Of a stretch of DNA of 64,000 bases, positions 35,976-45,932 are shown one piece after another. A program made the position numbers and the translations under genes. Source of the stretch: Rhodocyclales bacterium (GTDB lineage Bacteria > Pseudomonadota > Gammaproteobacteria > Burkholderiales > Rhodocyclaceae); assembly GCA_026399475.1 (NCBI GenBank), contig JAPLQY010000086.1:1-64000 (forward strand). Reading direction: 5' to 3'. Position 1 is the first letter of the stretch. Each line of letters starts with the position of its first letter. The notes below the pieces were generated by a model. It did not search any database. It was not told where the DNA came from and was given only the letters and a program-made list of their open reading frames with translations.

Positions 35976-36611
35976 CTACTCGGTCTGCGGCACATGCAGC
36001 GCACCGCCAACCGCTATCTCGCCCACCAGTTGCGCACGGCCGGCGACCAGATGCAGTCGGCCTTCGAGAAGCCAGCGCGCAACTCGCGGATAGAGGCGAT
36101 GTTCCTCGGCCAGCACGCGACGGCCGAGGCTCGCCTCATCATCGCCGGCCTGCACGGGCACCGCCGCCTGCGCAATGATCGGCCCGCCGTCCAGCGCCGG
36201 CGTAACGAAGTGCACGCTGCAACCATGCAAGCGCACGCCTGCTGCCAGCGCCTGGGCATGGGTCTTGATACCCGGAAAAGCCGGCAGCAAGGATGGATGA
36301 ATATTCAGCAGGCGGCCTTCAAAACGCCGCACGAAGCCATCGGTGAGAATGCGCATGAAGCCGGCGAGCAGAATCAGGTCGGGCGCATGGCGCCCGACCT
36401 CGGCCGCCAGCGCGGAGTCGAAATCCTCGCGCGACGCAAAGCCGCGATGATCGATCACGTGGGTCACAATGCCGCGGCTGGCCGCAAAGGCCAAGCCGGC
36501 CGCATCGGCCCGATTGCTGATGACCGCGGCACAAGCCCCCGGCAAACCGGCATCGAGCAGCGACTCCATGTTGCTGCCACGGCCGGAAATGAGGATGACA
36601 TAGCGCTTCAT
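35976..36611 (-). CDS. purN: Phosphoribosylglycinamide formyltransferase PurN
   Basis: 211 residues. Starts ISGRGSNMESLL (phosphate-binding), has LAGFMRIL, the catalytic NIHPSLLPAFPG and HVTPALDGGPII (here HFVTPALDGGPII) with the Asp. It formylates GAR in purine synthesis. Overlaps the lipoprotein gene upstream by 4 bases. Confidence 0.96.
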   Translation of the reverse strand: MKRYVILISGRGSNMESLLDAGLPGACAAVISNRADAAGLAFAASRGIVTHVIDHRGFASREDFDSALAAEVGRHAPDLILLAGFMRILTDGFVRRFEGRLLNIHPSLLPAFPGIKTHAQALAAGVRLHGCSVHFVTPALDGGPIIAQAAVPVQAGDDEASLGRRVLAEEHRLYPRVARWLLEGRLHLVAGRAQLVGEIAVGGALHVPQTE

Positions 36612-37357
36612 CGCAGCGCCACGACCGGGAGAAATACCGCCGTGGCCACGCTCTGGGCAACCCGCGCGATGGTACGGTGCCCCTTGTCCGCTATCAGGCT
36701 GGACAGGAGGTCGAGATTGCCGATCATCTTGCCGAATTCGCGTTCGAAGCTGAGATTCGCCGGTTGCGGCGCCAGTGCCATCTCATTGCTCAGCAGCAGC
36801 AGGCTGCCGCCGGCATCGCGCGCGTTGGCGAGCTTCCACGCAGCGATTTCCAGGTTGCGCGCACTGTTGTAGAGCTTTTGCGGATCAAGATCATCGAGCA
36901 TGAAAAACTCCGTCTTTTCCTCAAACGCGACATTCAGCATCGCCCCCATGCCGGCAATGAATGCCGCCACGCGATCACCATCGAAGTCGTCGCGCAGGGC
37001 CAGCAGAATCGCATCGGTGCCGCGCCGGCCAGCCGTCTCTGCCAGTCGCCAGCCGGTGCGTGGATCAAGCAGGCGATCGAGTGCAGCCTCGACGCTGGCA
37101 TGGCCGCCCTTCTTCCACTCGCGCGGATTGCGGCGATAGAGCTTTTCGGCCAACACCCGCACGCTGGCGAATATTTCCCGGCGATGGAGGTCGGCGACAC
37201 GGTCGACGTCGCTCTTGCCGATCTGCTTCGGATCGAATGTCGATACCGAGTCGCTAATCGAGCGGCCGTTGTTGCCAGACTGCGCACCCGGCTGCGGACC
37301 GGTTTGCGCACAGCCGGCGAGTAGCAGCAACGCGACCACTGTCACCGCGCGCAGCAT
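36608..37357 (-). CDS. Conserved hypothetical lipoprotein
   Basis: 249 residues. The signal peptide MLRAVTVVALLLLAGC gives a lipobox Cys at residue 16. The rest is helical with no named domain. The longer frame upstream overlaps the DedA gene and is discarded. Coupled by overlap to purN downstream; starts 3 bases after the DedA stop region. Confidence 0.75.
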   Translation of the reverse strand: MLRAVTVVALLLLAGCAQTGPQPGAQSGNNGRSISDSVSTFDPKQIGKSDVDRVADLHRREIFASVRVLAEKLYRRNPREWKKGGHASVEAALDRLLDPRTGWRLAETAGRRGTDAILLALRDDFDGDRVAAFIAGMGAMLNVAFEEKTEFFMLDDLDPQKLYNSARNLEIAAWKLANARDAGGSLLLLSNEMALAPQPANLSFEREFGKMIGNLDLLSSLIADKGHRTIARVAQSVATAVFLPVVALR

Positions 37358-37359
37358 GC

Positions 37360-38013
37360 TCAGGAGGCCTTCGGCGCCATGCGCTGGCGCAGCCAGGCCA
37401 GAACCAGGGGCACCAGCGACAGACCGATAGTGCCGAAAACGATCAGCGACAGATTCGACTTGACCCAGGGAATGTTGCCGAACCAGTATCCGGCCAAACA
37501 CAGCGAAAACACCCAGAGCAACGCGCCGCAAAGATCGAATGCGAAATAGCGCACGTAACTCATGTTGGCGACCCCGGCGACGAAGGGTGCGAAGGTGCGC
37601 ACGAAGGGCATGAAGCGGGCCACCAGCATGGTCATCCCGCCGTGCTTCTCGTAGTAGGCATGAGTGATGTCGAAGGCCTTGCGATTGAAGTAACGCGAAT
37701 GTTCGCCCCAGGCCAGGATGCGCTTGCCGGCCCAGCGCCCGATCCAGTAGTTGGTGTTATCGCCGAGGATGGCGGCGGACAGCAGCACGGCGATCACAAT
37801 GCCGATATCGAAACCACCGCCGGTCGCGGCGAGCGCGCCGGCGACGAAGAGCAGCGAGTCCCCGGGCAGGAAAGGGGTCACAACGAGGCCTGTCTCGCAA
37901 AACACGATGAGGAACAGGATCGCGTAAATCCATGTGCCGTACTGCGCCAGGAGTGCGGCGAGATACTTGTCCACGTGCAGGACAATGTCGATGAACTGGG
38001 GGAGAAATTCCAC
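37360..38013 (-). CDS. DedA-family membrane protein
   Basis: 217 residues with about five hydrophobic segments. The family motifs are present: FCETGLVVTPFLPGDSLLF and the glycine/arginine block MLVARFMPFVRTFAPFVAGVANM. DedA proteins are inner-membrane scramblase or flippase-like transporters needed for envelope homeostasis. Start is a GTG at 38013. Confidence 0.9.
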   Translation of the reverse strand: MEFLPQFIDIVLHVDKYLAALLAQYGTWIYAILFLIVFCETGLVVTPFLPGDSLLFVAGALAATGGGFDIGIVIAVLLSAAILGDNTNYWIGRWAGKRILAWGEHSRYFNRKAFDITHAYYEKHGGMTMLVARFMPFVRTFAPFVAGVANMSYVRYFAFDLCGALLWVFSLCLAGYWFGNIPWVKSNLSLIVFGTIGLSLVPLVLAWLRQRMAPKAS

Positions 38014-38074
38014 TGGGTAATGATCGCGGCGGGAAAGAGACGATTTTACCGGAAGCTATAATTGGTTCCTTAAG

Positions 38075-38212
38075 GTGAAACGTGAAAAGTGAAAAGTGAA
38101 GCGGAAAGACGAAGACTCAGGTCGCGGTCGGTAGTCTTTGACGTTTCACTTTTCACATTTCACTTTTCACGTTTCACGTTTCACTTTTCACGTTTGGCTC
38201 TCCACTTTTCAC
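38075..38212. repeat. Heptad repeat array, opposed, upstream of mutL
   Basis: Four GTGAAAN heptads at 38075-38102, then, after 40 bases, ten NTTTCAC-type heptads at 38143-38212 in the opposite sense (two of them degenerate). The arms can pair to form a long imperfect hairpin. It sits between the DedA and mutL starts, which are divergent. Confidence 0.85.
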
Positions 38213-38221
38213 ACCAAAACA

Positions 38222-40030
38222 ATGGGAATCATCAAGCCGCTGCCGGAACTCCTGATCAGCCAGATCGCCGCCGGCGAGGTCGTGGAGCGTCCGGCCTCGG
38301 TGCTCAAGGAATTGCTGGAAAACAGCCTCGACGCCGGCGCCACCCGGATCGACGTGCAACTGGAAGAAGGAGGCGTGCGCCTGATTCGCGTCGTCGACGA
38401 CGGCAGCGGCATCGTTCCCGACGACCTGCCGTTTGCACTGGCGCGCCATGCCACGAGCAAGATTGCCAGCCTCGCCGATCTGGAGCGGGTCGGCAGCTAC
38501 GGCTTTCGGGGCGAGGCGCTGGCCTCCATCGCCTCCGTGGCACGCGTCAGCATTGCGAGTCGGCATGCCTCGCAGTCCCACGCCTTCCGCCTGCGCAGCG
38601 AGGCTGATGCGGTGGAACCCGCGGCGCTGGCAGGCGGCACGGTGATCGAAGTCGCCGACCTGTATTTCAACACCCCGGCACGGCGCAAGTTTCTCAAGAC
38701 CGAGGCCACCGAATTCGCGCATTGCGACGAGGTTCTGCGGCGCATGGCGCTGGCCCGGCCCGATGTCGCCTTCACGCTGAGCCACAACGGCAGCGCAAAA
38801 CGCCGTCTCGCCAGCGCCGTCCCAGGGAATACCGCTGCGCATAACTTCTCGCGCCGCGCCAGGGAGATCATCGGCGAGGACTTCTTTCCGCATGCTCGGC
38901 CGCTCAATGTCACGGCAGGGCCCTTGCGGCTTTCCGGCCTGGCCGCGCTGCCGGCCTATTCGCGCTCGGGACGCGACGAGCAATACTTCTTCGTCAATGG
39001 CCGCTATGTGCGCGACAAGCTGCTGACCCATGCCGCACGCCAGGCCTGGGCCGATATCCTGCACGGCGCACGGCATCCGGCTTATGTACTGTTTCTTGAA
39101 CTCGATCCGGCCGGCGTCGACGTGAATGTCCATCCGGCCAAGACCGAGGTGCGTTTTCGCGATGCGCGCGGCATCCACCAGTTCGTCTTCCACGCTTTGC
39201 AGCGCACGCTGGCCGCGCCCTTGTCCAGCGCCGCGAGCCCGGCAGAGGCGGCGCCGGCCGCACCGGCCTATGTGCCGTCGGCTTTCTCCTACGCGCGGCA
39301 ATCCGGTCTCGGCGTGGGCGAGCCGGCGGCACGGCCCTACCTGGAATTCGCCCGCGCGGCCTTCGCCGACGCAGCCTGCCCGCAAAGCGGAATCCCAGGT
39401 ACGCAGAGCGCGCCAGCGCCGACTGTGAGCCAGCACGAGGAAACTTCGCCGCTGCTCGGCTACGCCATCGCACAGCTGCACGGCGTCTACATCCTCGCCC
39501 AGAATGCCAACGGTATGGCGCTGGTGGATATGCACGCCGCGCACGAACGCATTCTCTACGAAAAGCTGAAGCAGAGCCTCGACGCCGGGCCGCCGGCGAC
39601 GCAGACGCTGCTGGTGCCGCTGCTGCTGTCTGCCAGCGAAGCCGAGATGGCGACGGCCGGCGAGCAGCAAGAGGCGCTCGCCCTGCTCGGCTTTGCCGTC
39701 ACTGCCGCCGGTCCGCGACAACTCGCGGTGCGTAGCCTGCCGGCGCTGCTGGCGGGGGGCAACCCGGTCGACCTGGTGCGATCGCTGCTCAGGGATCTGG
39801 CCGAACATCCGGCCAGCCGCGTGGTCGAAACCCAGCGCAATGAACTGCTGGCGACCATGGCCTGCCACGGTGCGGTGCGCGCCCACCGGTTGCTGAGCCT
39901 GCCGGAAATGAACGCCCTGCTGCGCCAGATGGAGGAAACCGAGCGCGCCGACCAATGCAACCACGGCCGACCGACCTGGGTTCAGTTGTCGATGGCGGAG
40001 TTGGACAAGTTGTTCATGCGCGGACGTTGA
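38222..40030 (+). CDS. mutL: DNA mismatch repair protein MutL
   Basis: 602 residues. The N-terminal GHKL ATPase has ISQIAAGEVVERPASVLKEL, DDGSGI and GFRGEALASI. The C-terminal dimerisation domain ends QCNHGRPTWVQLS. It links MutS to MutH or cuts DNA itself; no DQHA(X)2E(X)4E motif is seen (VDMHAAHERILYE instead), so endonuclease activity is doubtful. The start is the ATG at 38222; the frame extends into the heptad repeats but that part is not protein-like. Confidence 0.96.
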   Translation: MGIIKPLPELLISQIAAGEVVERPASVLKELLENSLDAGATRIDVQLEEGGVRLIRVVDDGSGIVPDDLPFALARHATSKIASLADLERVGSYGFRGEALASIASVARVSIASRHASQSHAFRLRSEADAVEPAALAGGTVIEVADLYFNTPARRKFLKTEATEFAHCDEVLRRMALARPDVAFTLSHNGSAKRRLASAVPGNTAAHNFSRRAREIIGEDFFPHARPLNVTAGPLRLSGLAALPAYSRSGRDEQYFFVNGRYVRDKLLTHAARQAWADILHGARHPAYVLFLELDPAGVDVNVHPAKTEVRFRDARGIHQFVFHALQRTLAAPLSSAASPAEAAPAAPAYVPSAFSYARQSGLGVGEPAARPYLEFARAAFADAACPQSGIPGTQSAPAPTVSQHEETSPLLGYAIAQLHGVYILAQNANGMALVDMHAAHERILYEKLKQSLDAGPPATQTLLVPLLLSASEAEMATAGEQQEALALLGFAVTAAGPRQLAVRSLPALLAGGNPVDLVRSLLRDLAEHPASRVVETQRNELLATMACHGAVRAHRLLSLPEMNALLRQMEETERADQCNHGRPTWVQLSMAELDKLFMRGR

Positions 40031-40965
40031 TGTCGCTGCCGCCGGCCATCCTCCTGATTGGGCCGACGGCCAGCGGCAAGACCGCGCTGGCCTTCGAACT
40101 GGCGACGCGCTTCCCTTGCGACATTATCAGCATCGATTCTGCGCAGGTGTTTCGCGACATGAACATCGGCACCGCCAAACCGGATGCCGCGACGTTGGTA
40201 CGCTTCCCGCACCGGCTGATCGACCTGATCACGCCCGAGGAACGCTACTCGGCGGCACAATTTCGCAGCGACGCCCTGCGCGAGATGGCGGCGATCACGG
40301 CGGCCAGAAGGATTCCGCTGCTGGTCGGCGGCACCATGCTCTACGTCAAGGCCTTGCGCGAGGGGTTGGCCGACCTGCCGCCGGCGGATGCCGCCCTGCG
40401 CGCGACCATCGACGCTGAAGCCGCCGATCGCGGCTGGCCGGCGCTGCATGCGGAACTGGTGCAGCTCGATCCCGAGACCGCCGCGCGACTGAAGCCCAAC
40501 GATGCCCAGCGCATCCAGCGCGCGGTCGAGGTGCTGCGCCTGACCGGACGCACTCTGGGCAGCTACTTCGCTGAACAGAAGGACAGCGCCCCGCCCTTCA
40601 ACTGCCTGACGCTGGCGCTGGTACCCGCAGATCGCGGCGAACTGCACCGGCGCATTGGGCAACGCTTCGACGCGATGCTGAGCGCAGGTCTGGTCGATGA
40701 AGTGGCGATACTGCGCCGAAAATACCGGCTCGACGCCGGACTGCCCTCGATGCGCTGCGTCGGCTATCGCCAGGTGTGGGAAATGATCGAGGGGCAGATG
40801 CCGCCGGCCGAATTGCGTGATCGCGGCGTGTTCGCCACGCGCCAGTTCGCCAAGCGGCAACTGACCTGGCTCAAAAGCATGGACGATCTGCAGATCATCG
40901 ACCCGCTGGCGTCAGACCCGACAGCCAGGGTGCTGGCCGCGGTTGGCGCCCACCTGTCCGCCTAG
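40030..40965 (+). CDS. miaA: tRNA dimethylallyltransferase MiaA
   Basis: 311 residues. Walker [27 protein letters not shown], and [12 protein letters not shown] are the family motifs. It adds dimethylallyl to A37 of tRNAs reading UNN codons. Start overlaps the mutL stop by one base (TGATG), so coupled; mutL-miaA order is common in proteobacteria. Its stop overlaps that of purM on the other strand in CTAG. Confidence 0.96.
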   Translation: MSLPPAILLIGPTASGKTALAFELATRFPCDIISIDSAQVFRDMNIGTAKPDAATLVRFPHRLIDLITPEERYSAAQFRSDALREMAAITAARRIPLLVGGTMLYVKALREGLADLPPADAALRATIDAEAADRGWPALHAELVQLDPETAARLKPNDAQRIQRAVEVLRLTGRTLGSYFAEQKDSAPPFNCLTLALVPADRGELHRRIGQRFDAMLSAGLVDEVAILRRKYRLDAGLPSMRCVGYRQVWEMIEGQMPPAELRDRGVFATRQFAKRQLTWLKSMDDLQIIDPLASDPTARVLAAVGAHLSA

Positions 40966-42023
40966 CTGACGACCGTCTGCGCCTGGCCCTGGCCGCGAGC
41001 CTCGATGCGACCGATGTGATAGACCTGCTCGCCGGCCGCCGCCAGCAGTTGCATCGCCACACCGGCATCGGCCTCGGCGGCGATCACCACCATGCCGATG
41101 CCGCAGTTGAAGACGCGATGCATTTCGGCGTCGGCCACCTGGCCTTCCTTTTGCAGCCACCGGAACAAGGGCGGCAGCGGCCAGTTCTTCCTGTCGATGA
41201 TCGCCGTCAGATGATCGCCCAGCACCCGCGGAATGTTCTCGGTCAAGCCGCCGCCGGTAATATGCGCCATGCCCTTGACATGGACCGCCTGGATCAGCGC
41301 CAGCAGTGACTTGACATAGATGCGTGTCGGCGCCATCACGGCATCGGCCAGCCGCATTTTCGTTCCATCCTGGCCGCCGATGTCCATCTTAAGGTCGGGT
41401 TGAGCACGCTCGAGAATCTTGCGGATCAGCGAATAGCCATTGGAGTGCGCGCCGGACGACGCCAGGCCGAGCACCACATCACCCGGCCGGATCGATTTGC
41501 CGTCGATGATCGCGGACTTTTCCACCGCACCGACGGCGAAGCCGGCGAGGTCATATTCGCCATCCGGGTACATGCTGGGCATTTCCGCCGTCTCGCCGCC
41601 GATCAGCGCGCAACCGGCGAGTTCGCAACCCCTGGCGATGCCTTCGACGACCGTGGCGGCTGTGTCCACGTCGAGCCGGCCACAGGCGAAGTAGTCAAGA
41701 AAGAACAGCGGCTCGGCGCCTTGCACCAGAATGTCATTGACGCTCATCGCCACCAGATCCTGGCCGACGGTGTCGTGGCGGTTCCACTGAAACGCGAGTT
41801 TGAGCTTGGTGCCGACCCCATCGGTGCCGGACACCAGCACCGGCTCGCGGTATTTCTTCGAAATCTCGAACAGCGCGCCGAAGCCGCCGATGCCGGCCAG
41901 CACTTCCGGCCGCATGGTGCGTTTCGCCGCGGGCTTGATGCGTTCGACCAGTGCGTCACCGGCATCGATATCAACACCGGCATCGCGGTAGGTGAGCGGG
42001 GACGAGGATGTGGATACAGTCAA
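40962..42023 (-). CDS. purM: Phosphoribosylformylglycinamidine cyclo-ligase PurM
   Basis: 353 residues. [21 protein letters not shown] opens the family fold; [31 protein letters not shown] and [14 protein letters not shown] follow. It makes AIR in purine synthesis. The start is TTG at 42023, chosen because AAGGA lies 7 bases upstream and the length then fits the family; there is no suitable ATG. Confidence 0.94.
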   Translation of the reverse strand: MTVSTSSSPLTYRDAGVDIDAGDALVERIKPAAKRTMRPEVLAGIGGFGALFEISKKYREPVLVSGTDGVGTKLKLAFQWNRHDTVGQDLVAMSVNDILVQGAEPLFFLDYFACGRLDVDTAATVVEGIARGCELAGCALIGGETAEMPSMYPDGEYDLAGFAVGAVEKSAIIDGKSIRPGDVVLGLASSGAHSNGYSLIRKILERAQPDLKMDIGGQDGTKMRLADAVMAPTRIYVKSLLALIQAVHVKGMAHITGGGLTENIPRVLGDHLTAIIDRKNWPLPPLFRWLQKEGQVADAEMHRVFNCGIGMVVIAAEADAGVAMQLLAAAGEQVYHIGRIEARGQGQAQTVVS

Positions 42024-42132
42024 GATGAAGTCCTTGAAGATGCAGGCGGAATCGATGACAGGAGCACGGTTGGCCGCCGGATGGGCGATAATCCGGGCTC
42101 CCGCCAGAACTAGGCCATGAATTTTACCGGAA

Positions 42133-43212
42133 ATGACCTCGCCCCTTGACGCAGACCGCAACGATCGCCTCCAGGCCACCCTGTGGATCGCGGCCGGACT
42201 GGCGATTCTTGCGCTGTTCTATGCCCTGTCGCCGATTCTCACGCCCTTTCTGCTGGCGGGCATCCTCGCCTATATCTGCAACCCGGTGGCCGACCGCATC
42301 ACGGGCTGGGGTTTGCCGCGCATGCTGGCGGTGGTCCTCGTCATGCTGGCGCTGGCGGCGCTGGCCGCCGGCCTGGTCCTGATCATCCTGCCGCTGCTGT
42401 ACGAAGAAGGCGCGGTGCTCGCGGCGCGAGCACCCGAGGCGCTGACACTGGCCAATACGAAACTGGCGCCCTGGCTGCGGGACCATTTCGGGCTGCGGCT
42501 GCGCTTCGATTCCGCCTCGTTGCAAAAGCTCGCCGCCGGCAACTGGGATACCGTACAAGTCATTCTGGAGCGCATCTACAGTTCGCTCAAAATCGGCGGC
42601 GTGGCACTGGTCGGCCTCGCCATCAACCTGATGCTGGCCCCGGTGGTGATGTTCTACCTGCTGCTCGACTGGCACGGCATGCTGGCGCGCATGGGCAAGG
42701 TCATTCCGCGCCCCTGGCATGCCAAATTGATCGGCGTGACGCAGGACATCGACGCCGTGCTCTCGCAATATCTGCGCGGACAGATCCTGGTCATGGCGCT
42801 GCTCGCCGCGTATTACTGCGTCGCCCTGTGGCTGGCCGGCATTCCCTCGGCGCTGTCCATCGGCGTCGTCACTGGCCTGCTGATCTTCATCCCCTATCTG
42901 GGTTATGCCACTGGCCTGATCCTGGCATTGCTGGTCGCCACGCTGCAGTTCGCCGGCTGGGAGCCGATCGTCGCCGTGCTGATCGTGTATGGCATCGGGC
43001 AGGTGCTGGAGAGTTTTCTGCTCACGCCCTTCCTCGTCGGCGAACGCATCGGCCTGCACCCGCTGGCGGTGATCTTCGCCCTGATGGCCTTCGGCCAGAT
43101 CTTCGGCTTCTTCGGTGTCCTCGCCGCGCTGCCGGCTTCAGCGGCATTGCTGGTCGGCTTGCGCGAAGTACGGGCGCTGTATCTCGCCAGCCGCTTCTAT
43201 CGGGGCCAATAG
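42133..43212 (+). CDS. AI-2E family transporter (PerM-like permease)
   Basis: 359 residues, about eight membrane helices, with the family's ending ([32 protein letters not shown]). Members are putative exporters or Na+/H+ antiporters; the autoinducer-2 name does not prove substrate. It is divergent from purM and just upstream of hda, the usual order in betaproteobacteria. Confidence 0.9.
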   Translation: MTSPLDADRNDRLQATLWIAAGLAILALFYALSPILTPFLLAGILAYICNPVADRITGWGLPRMLAVVLVMLALAALAAGLVLIILPLLYEEGAVLAARAPEALTLANTKLAPWLRDHFGLRLRFDSASLQKLAAGNWDTVQVILERIYSSLKIGGVALVGLAINLMLAPVVMFYLLLDWHGMLARMGKVIPRPWHAKLIGVTQDIDAVLSQYLRGQILVMALLAAYYCVALWLAGIPSALSIGVVTGLLIFIPYLGYATGLILALLVATLQFAGWEPIVAVLIVYGIGQVLESFLLTPFLVGERIGLHPLAVIFALMAFGQIFGFFGVLAALPASAALLVGLREVRALYLASRFYRGQ

Positions 43213-43235
43213 TTGAAAATGCGGTTCAAAACGCG

Positions 43236-43943
43236 ATGAACACGCCGCCGCAGCAAATGCTGCTTGACCTCAAGCCCGAGCAGCAGCCAACGCTGGACAA
43301 TTTCATCGTCGGCGCCAATGCCGAACTGGTGGCGCGCCTGCGCAGCCTTTGCGACACTCACAGCTTTGAAGCCCTCTACCTCTGGGGGCCGCGAGGTTGC
43401 GGCAAGAGCCACCTGCTGGCGGCGACCGCCGAGGCCGCGCGCACGAAGCGCCCCCTGACATTCCTGCGCGGCGCGGAAGCCGGCGCCGAACTTGCGCTCG
43501 CCCCCGGCAGCCTGTTGGTGATCGACGACGTGCAAGAGCTCGGGGCCGAGGCGCAGGTAGCACTGTTTCGCGCCTTCAATGCCGCGCGCTTTCTCGGCCT
43601 CGCCCTGCTGCTGGCCGGCACCGAGCCGCCGCTGCGGCTCGGCCTGCGCGAGGATCTGCGCACCCGCATCGGCCAGACCCTGATTTACGAAATTCAATCG
43701 CTCTCCGACGACGAAAAGGGCGCCGCCCTGCGCCGCCATGCCATCGAGCGCGGGATGCTGATGGATGCCGGCGTGGTGCATTACCTGCTGCGCCACGGCC
43801 GCCGCGACCTGCCCTCGCTGATGGCCATGCTCAACAGCCTGGACCGCGCCTCACTCGAACAAAAGCGCCCGCCCACCCTGCCCCTTCTGCGCGAACTGAT
43901 GCAGACCTCACTCGATCTCGACAAGGATTTCGACCAGCCATGA
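43236..43943 (+). CDS. hda: DnaA inactivator Hda
   Basis: 235 residues. A DnaA-like AAA+ module without the DNA-binding domain: LYLWGPRGCGKSHLL (Walker A), LLVIDDVQEL (Walker B), and the N-terminal clamp-binding motif QQMLLDLKP. Hda with the sliding clamp triggers ATP hydrolysis by DnaA after initiation. The next gene overlaps by ATGA. Confidence 0.92.
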   Translation: MNTPPQQMLLDLKPEQQPTLDNFIVGANAELVARLRSLCDTHSFEALYLWGPRGCGKSHLLAATAEAARTKRPLTFLRGAEAGAELALAPGSLLVIDDVQELGAEAQVALFRAFNAARFLGLALLLAGTEPPLRLGLREDLRTRIGQTLIYEIQSLSDDEKGAALRRHAIERGMLMDAGVVHYLLRHGRRDLPSLMAMLNSLDRASLEQKRPPTLPLLRELMQTSLDLDKDFDQP

Positions 43944-44605
43944 ACCTTGCCCTGTTTGACCTCGACAACACACTCCTGTCCGGCGACTCGGATTTCGAAT
44001 GGGCGCAATTCCTGATCAGCAAGGGAGTGCTCGACCGCGAAGTGCATGAAGCGAGGAACATCGAATTCTTCGAGCAATACAAGGCCGGAACGCTGGACAT
44101 CCATGCCTTCCTCGATTTCCAGCTCGCGCCCCTGTCGCGCCATTCCCGCGCCGAACTCGACGCCTGGCACCGGGAGTTCGTCGCCACCCGCATCCGGCCG
44201 CTGATCAGCCCGGCCGCGCGCGCACTCGTAGCGAAGCACGCCGCCAACGGAGACCTGCTTGCCATCGTCACCGCCACCAACAGCTTCGTTACCGGACCGA
44301 TCGCACACGAGTTCAACATTCCGCACCTGATTGCCACGATACCCGCCCAGGAAAACGGCCGCTTCACCGGCCAGCCGCGCGGCACGCCGTCCTTTCGCGA
44401 AGGCAAGATCGTCCGCGTCGACGCCTGGCTCGAATCGCTCGGCCTGTGGCTCGGCAGCTTCGAGCAAAGTTGGTTCTACAGCGATTCGCACAACGACCTG
44501 CCGCTGCTGGAAAAAGTCAGCCATCCGGTCGCGGTCGATGCCGACACGACGCTGGAAAAAGCCGCCACCCAGCGCGGCTGGCCGCAGATCAGCCTGCGCG
44601 GCTAG
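43940..44605 (+). CDS. HAD-IB family phosphatase
   Basis: 221 residues. Catalytic motif DLDNTLLSGDSD at the start, VTATNSF as motif II, and DSHNDLPLLEKV as motif IV. It belongs to the SerB-like HAD-IB group, often annotated as histidinol-phosphatase-like in betaproteobacteria. Substrate unknown. Coupled to hda by overlap. Confidence 0.9.
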   Translation: MNLALFDLDNTLLSGDSDFEWAQFLISKGVLDREVHEARNIEFFEQYKAGTLDIHAFLDFQLAPLSRHSRAELDAWHREFVATRIRPLISPAARALVAKHAANGDLLAIVTATNSFVTGPIAHEFNIPHLIATIPAQENGRFTGQPRGTPSFREGKIVRVDAWLESLGLWLGSFEQSWFYSDSHNDLPLLEKVSHPVAVDADTTLEKAATQRGWPQISLRG

Positions 44606-44642
44606 CAGGCACCTGCGGGGCACGGCAAGCTTTGCCTCGCTT

Positions 44643-44674
44643 TTGCCAACAGCAAAGGTCGATTCGGGTATACT
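44643..44674 (+). promoter_or_regulatory. Possible tRNA-Ser promoter
   Basis: -10 TATACT at 44669-44674 about 47 bases before the tRNA; the best -35, TTGCCA at 44643, is 20 bases away, which is long. Confidence 0.4.
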
Positions 44675-44720
44675 CCGCCCCCTGCAAACAGCCGTGAACC
44701 TCAAGTTCATAGCCGTTTTC

Positions 44721-44813
44721 GGAGACGTGGCCGAGTGGTCGAAGGCACGCCCCTGCTAAGGGCGCATCTGGGCAAAACCTGGATCCAGGGTTCGAATCCC
44801 TGCGTCTCCGCCA
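44721..44813 (+). tRNA. tRNA-Ser (GCU anticodon)
   Basis: 93 bases with CCA encoded. Acceptor GGAGACG pairs with CGTCTCC, the anticodon loop is CTGCTAA (GCT), the long variable arm marks a class II tRNA, and the T arm is GGTTCGAATCC. Its 3' end serves as the integration site of the element that follows. Confidence 0.96.
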
Positions 44814-44815
44814 GT
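44799..44815 (+). mobile_element. attL: 17-bp core at the tRNA-Ser 3' end
   Basis: CCTGCGTCTCCGCCAGT, identical to 54219-54235. It restores the intact 3' end of the tRNA. Confidence 0.85.
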
Positions 44816-44827
44816 GAATCAGACAGG

Positions 44828-44855
44828 ACGCCCCTTTCGGGGCGTTTTGTTTTTG
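44828..44855 (+). terminator. Rho-independent terminator of tRNA-Ser
   Basis: ACGCCCC (44828-44834), loop TTTC, GGGGCGT (44839-44845), then TTTTGTTTTT. It lies inside the element, which therefore supplies the tRNA's terminator. Confidence 0.92.
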
Positions 44856-44866
44856 TGTATGCCATT
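44855..44866. promoter_or_regulatory. GTATGCCATT site, left end of element
   Basis: GTGTATGCCATT, 40 bases inside attL and identical over 12 bases to the site at 54079-54090 near attR. A further GTATGCCATT is at 45908-45917. Likely arm-type integrase or excisionase sites. Confidence 0.5.
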
Positions 44867-44890
44867 CTGTAGATCATTTCAGAGCCAATG

Positions 44891-44916
44891 GCCGCCGTGC
44901 CGCCAGCGCCGACTTT
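44891..44916 (+). repeat. Dispersed intergenic motif, copy 4
   Basis: GCCGTGCCGCCAGCGCCGACTT-type sequence just after the tRNA-Ser terminator; matches the consensus fully. Confidence 0.55.
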
Positions 44917-45750
44917 AACCACCAGCTGACCACCGGCAGCGCCGGCCAGCGCCCGCGCCCTCCGGCGCGGAAGCGACCCACGCCACCCACGCGCAGCGCC
45001 AGAAGAACCTAACGCCGCGACAGCGGCGCCGACATAGCCTTTGTCCGGGCTGGGGCGCAAGACATAGCCGACCATTACCCGAACCCGCAGGGCGCGCAGC
45101 GGTAGGCCACAAAGCGAAGCCTGCGCAGCGACTGGCCTACTTTGGGTAATGCGCGGTTATGTTAAAGCTCGACGCGTGGCGGCGAATTTACCCCGGCCCG
45201 GCCGGGTGCAGTCGAGCGCAGCGAACTGACCGAGTTGCGGTGTGCCTTTGACTGGCAATCCCGCGCAGCGGGTTTGCCTTGGCCGTGTGCGACCTGCGGA
45301 ATGGAGCAGGAGAGAGGTGTGACGCGGCGGGGTTTGCCGCGTAGCCGCCGAATGGATGCGCAATGCAGCGGGTGGCACGGTCTTGACCTTGCAGGCTGGC
45401 ACGTCCGGACAAAGTAGAAGTCGGCGCTGGCGGAACGGCGACAGCAGGAGAGACAAAGCCAGTGGTGAAGCCGCTGGCGTGGTGCAGGATGTGACGAGGC
45501 AGCCGCCTGCAAGCCGCAAGCTGGCGAGCGGGGTTTATCGCTGGCCTGCGCAGTGGCGCAGCGGCGGCGGGGCAGGAGCAACAGAGGCGGCCGAAGGCAC
45601 TAAGCCGTGGCGCGAGTGTTGGCGCGACGGCGGGCGTCCAGTACGCGACGCGGTAGCGATGGCGCGGGGCTTGCGGGTTCTTTGCAAGCGCCGTGACTGA
45701 GCGGGTGACGGGGTGCGTCAGCGTTCGTGTCGGATCAGGCTTGCATCGCG

Positions 45751-45773
45751 CCGTGTCGTCAGCGCCGACTTTC
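45751..45773 (+). repeat. Dispersed intergenic motif, copy 5
   Basis: CCGTGTCGTCAGCGCCGACT followed by TTC; two changes from the consensus. About 160 bases past the RDD gene stop. Confidence 0.5.
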
Positions 45774-45932
45774 GTGGCGGGGCGCGTCGTCTAGTCTGAC
45801 TATGTCGAATCGAATCGGTGACGAGATGGGGGCGGGTGGGGCCCAGCGTTTCAACCCCCGTACAGGGCCCATCTGGCGCCCGTAAATCTCCATGCAAAAT
45901 TTCAAACGTATGCCATTCGCATTATCGGTACT

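Larger units (their letters stand above)
44867..45932. other. Left-end region without recognisable genes
   Basis: About 1 kb with no credible gene. Short frames exist on both strands but have biased low-complexity composition and start codons without ribosome binding sites. It contains two copies of the dispersed CAGCGCCGACTTT motif (near 44896 and 45751), many short repeats with GCAGCG and GCCGC, and a GTATGCCATT site at 45908. Possible roles are a replication origin, packaging site or non-coding RNA, none shown. Confidence 0.5.

Noticed and set aside
38075-38212. CRISPR array
   Set aside because: Units are 7 bp with no spacers and no cas genes are present.
38138-38221. N-terminal extension of MutL through the heptad repeats
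   Set aside because: It would encode FHFSHFTFHVS-type repeats, unlike any MutL; ATG 38222 gives the canonical start.
39405-39425. CCAGCGCCGACTGT inside mutL as a copy of the dispersed motif
   Set aside because: Inside a coding sequence, diverges after the core, likely chance in GC-rich DNA.
45162-45700. Several 100-140 codon frames in the element's left end
   Set aside because: Low-complexity composition on both strands and no initiation signals; treated as non-coding.
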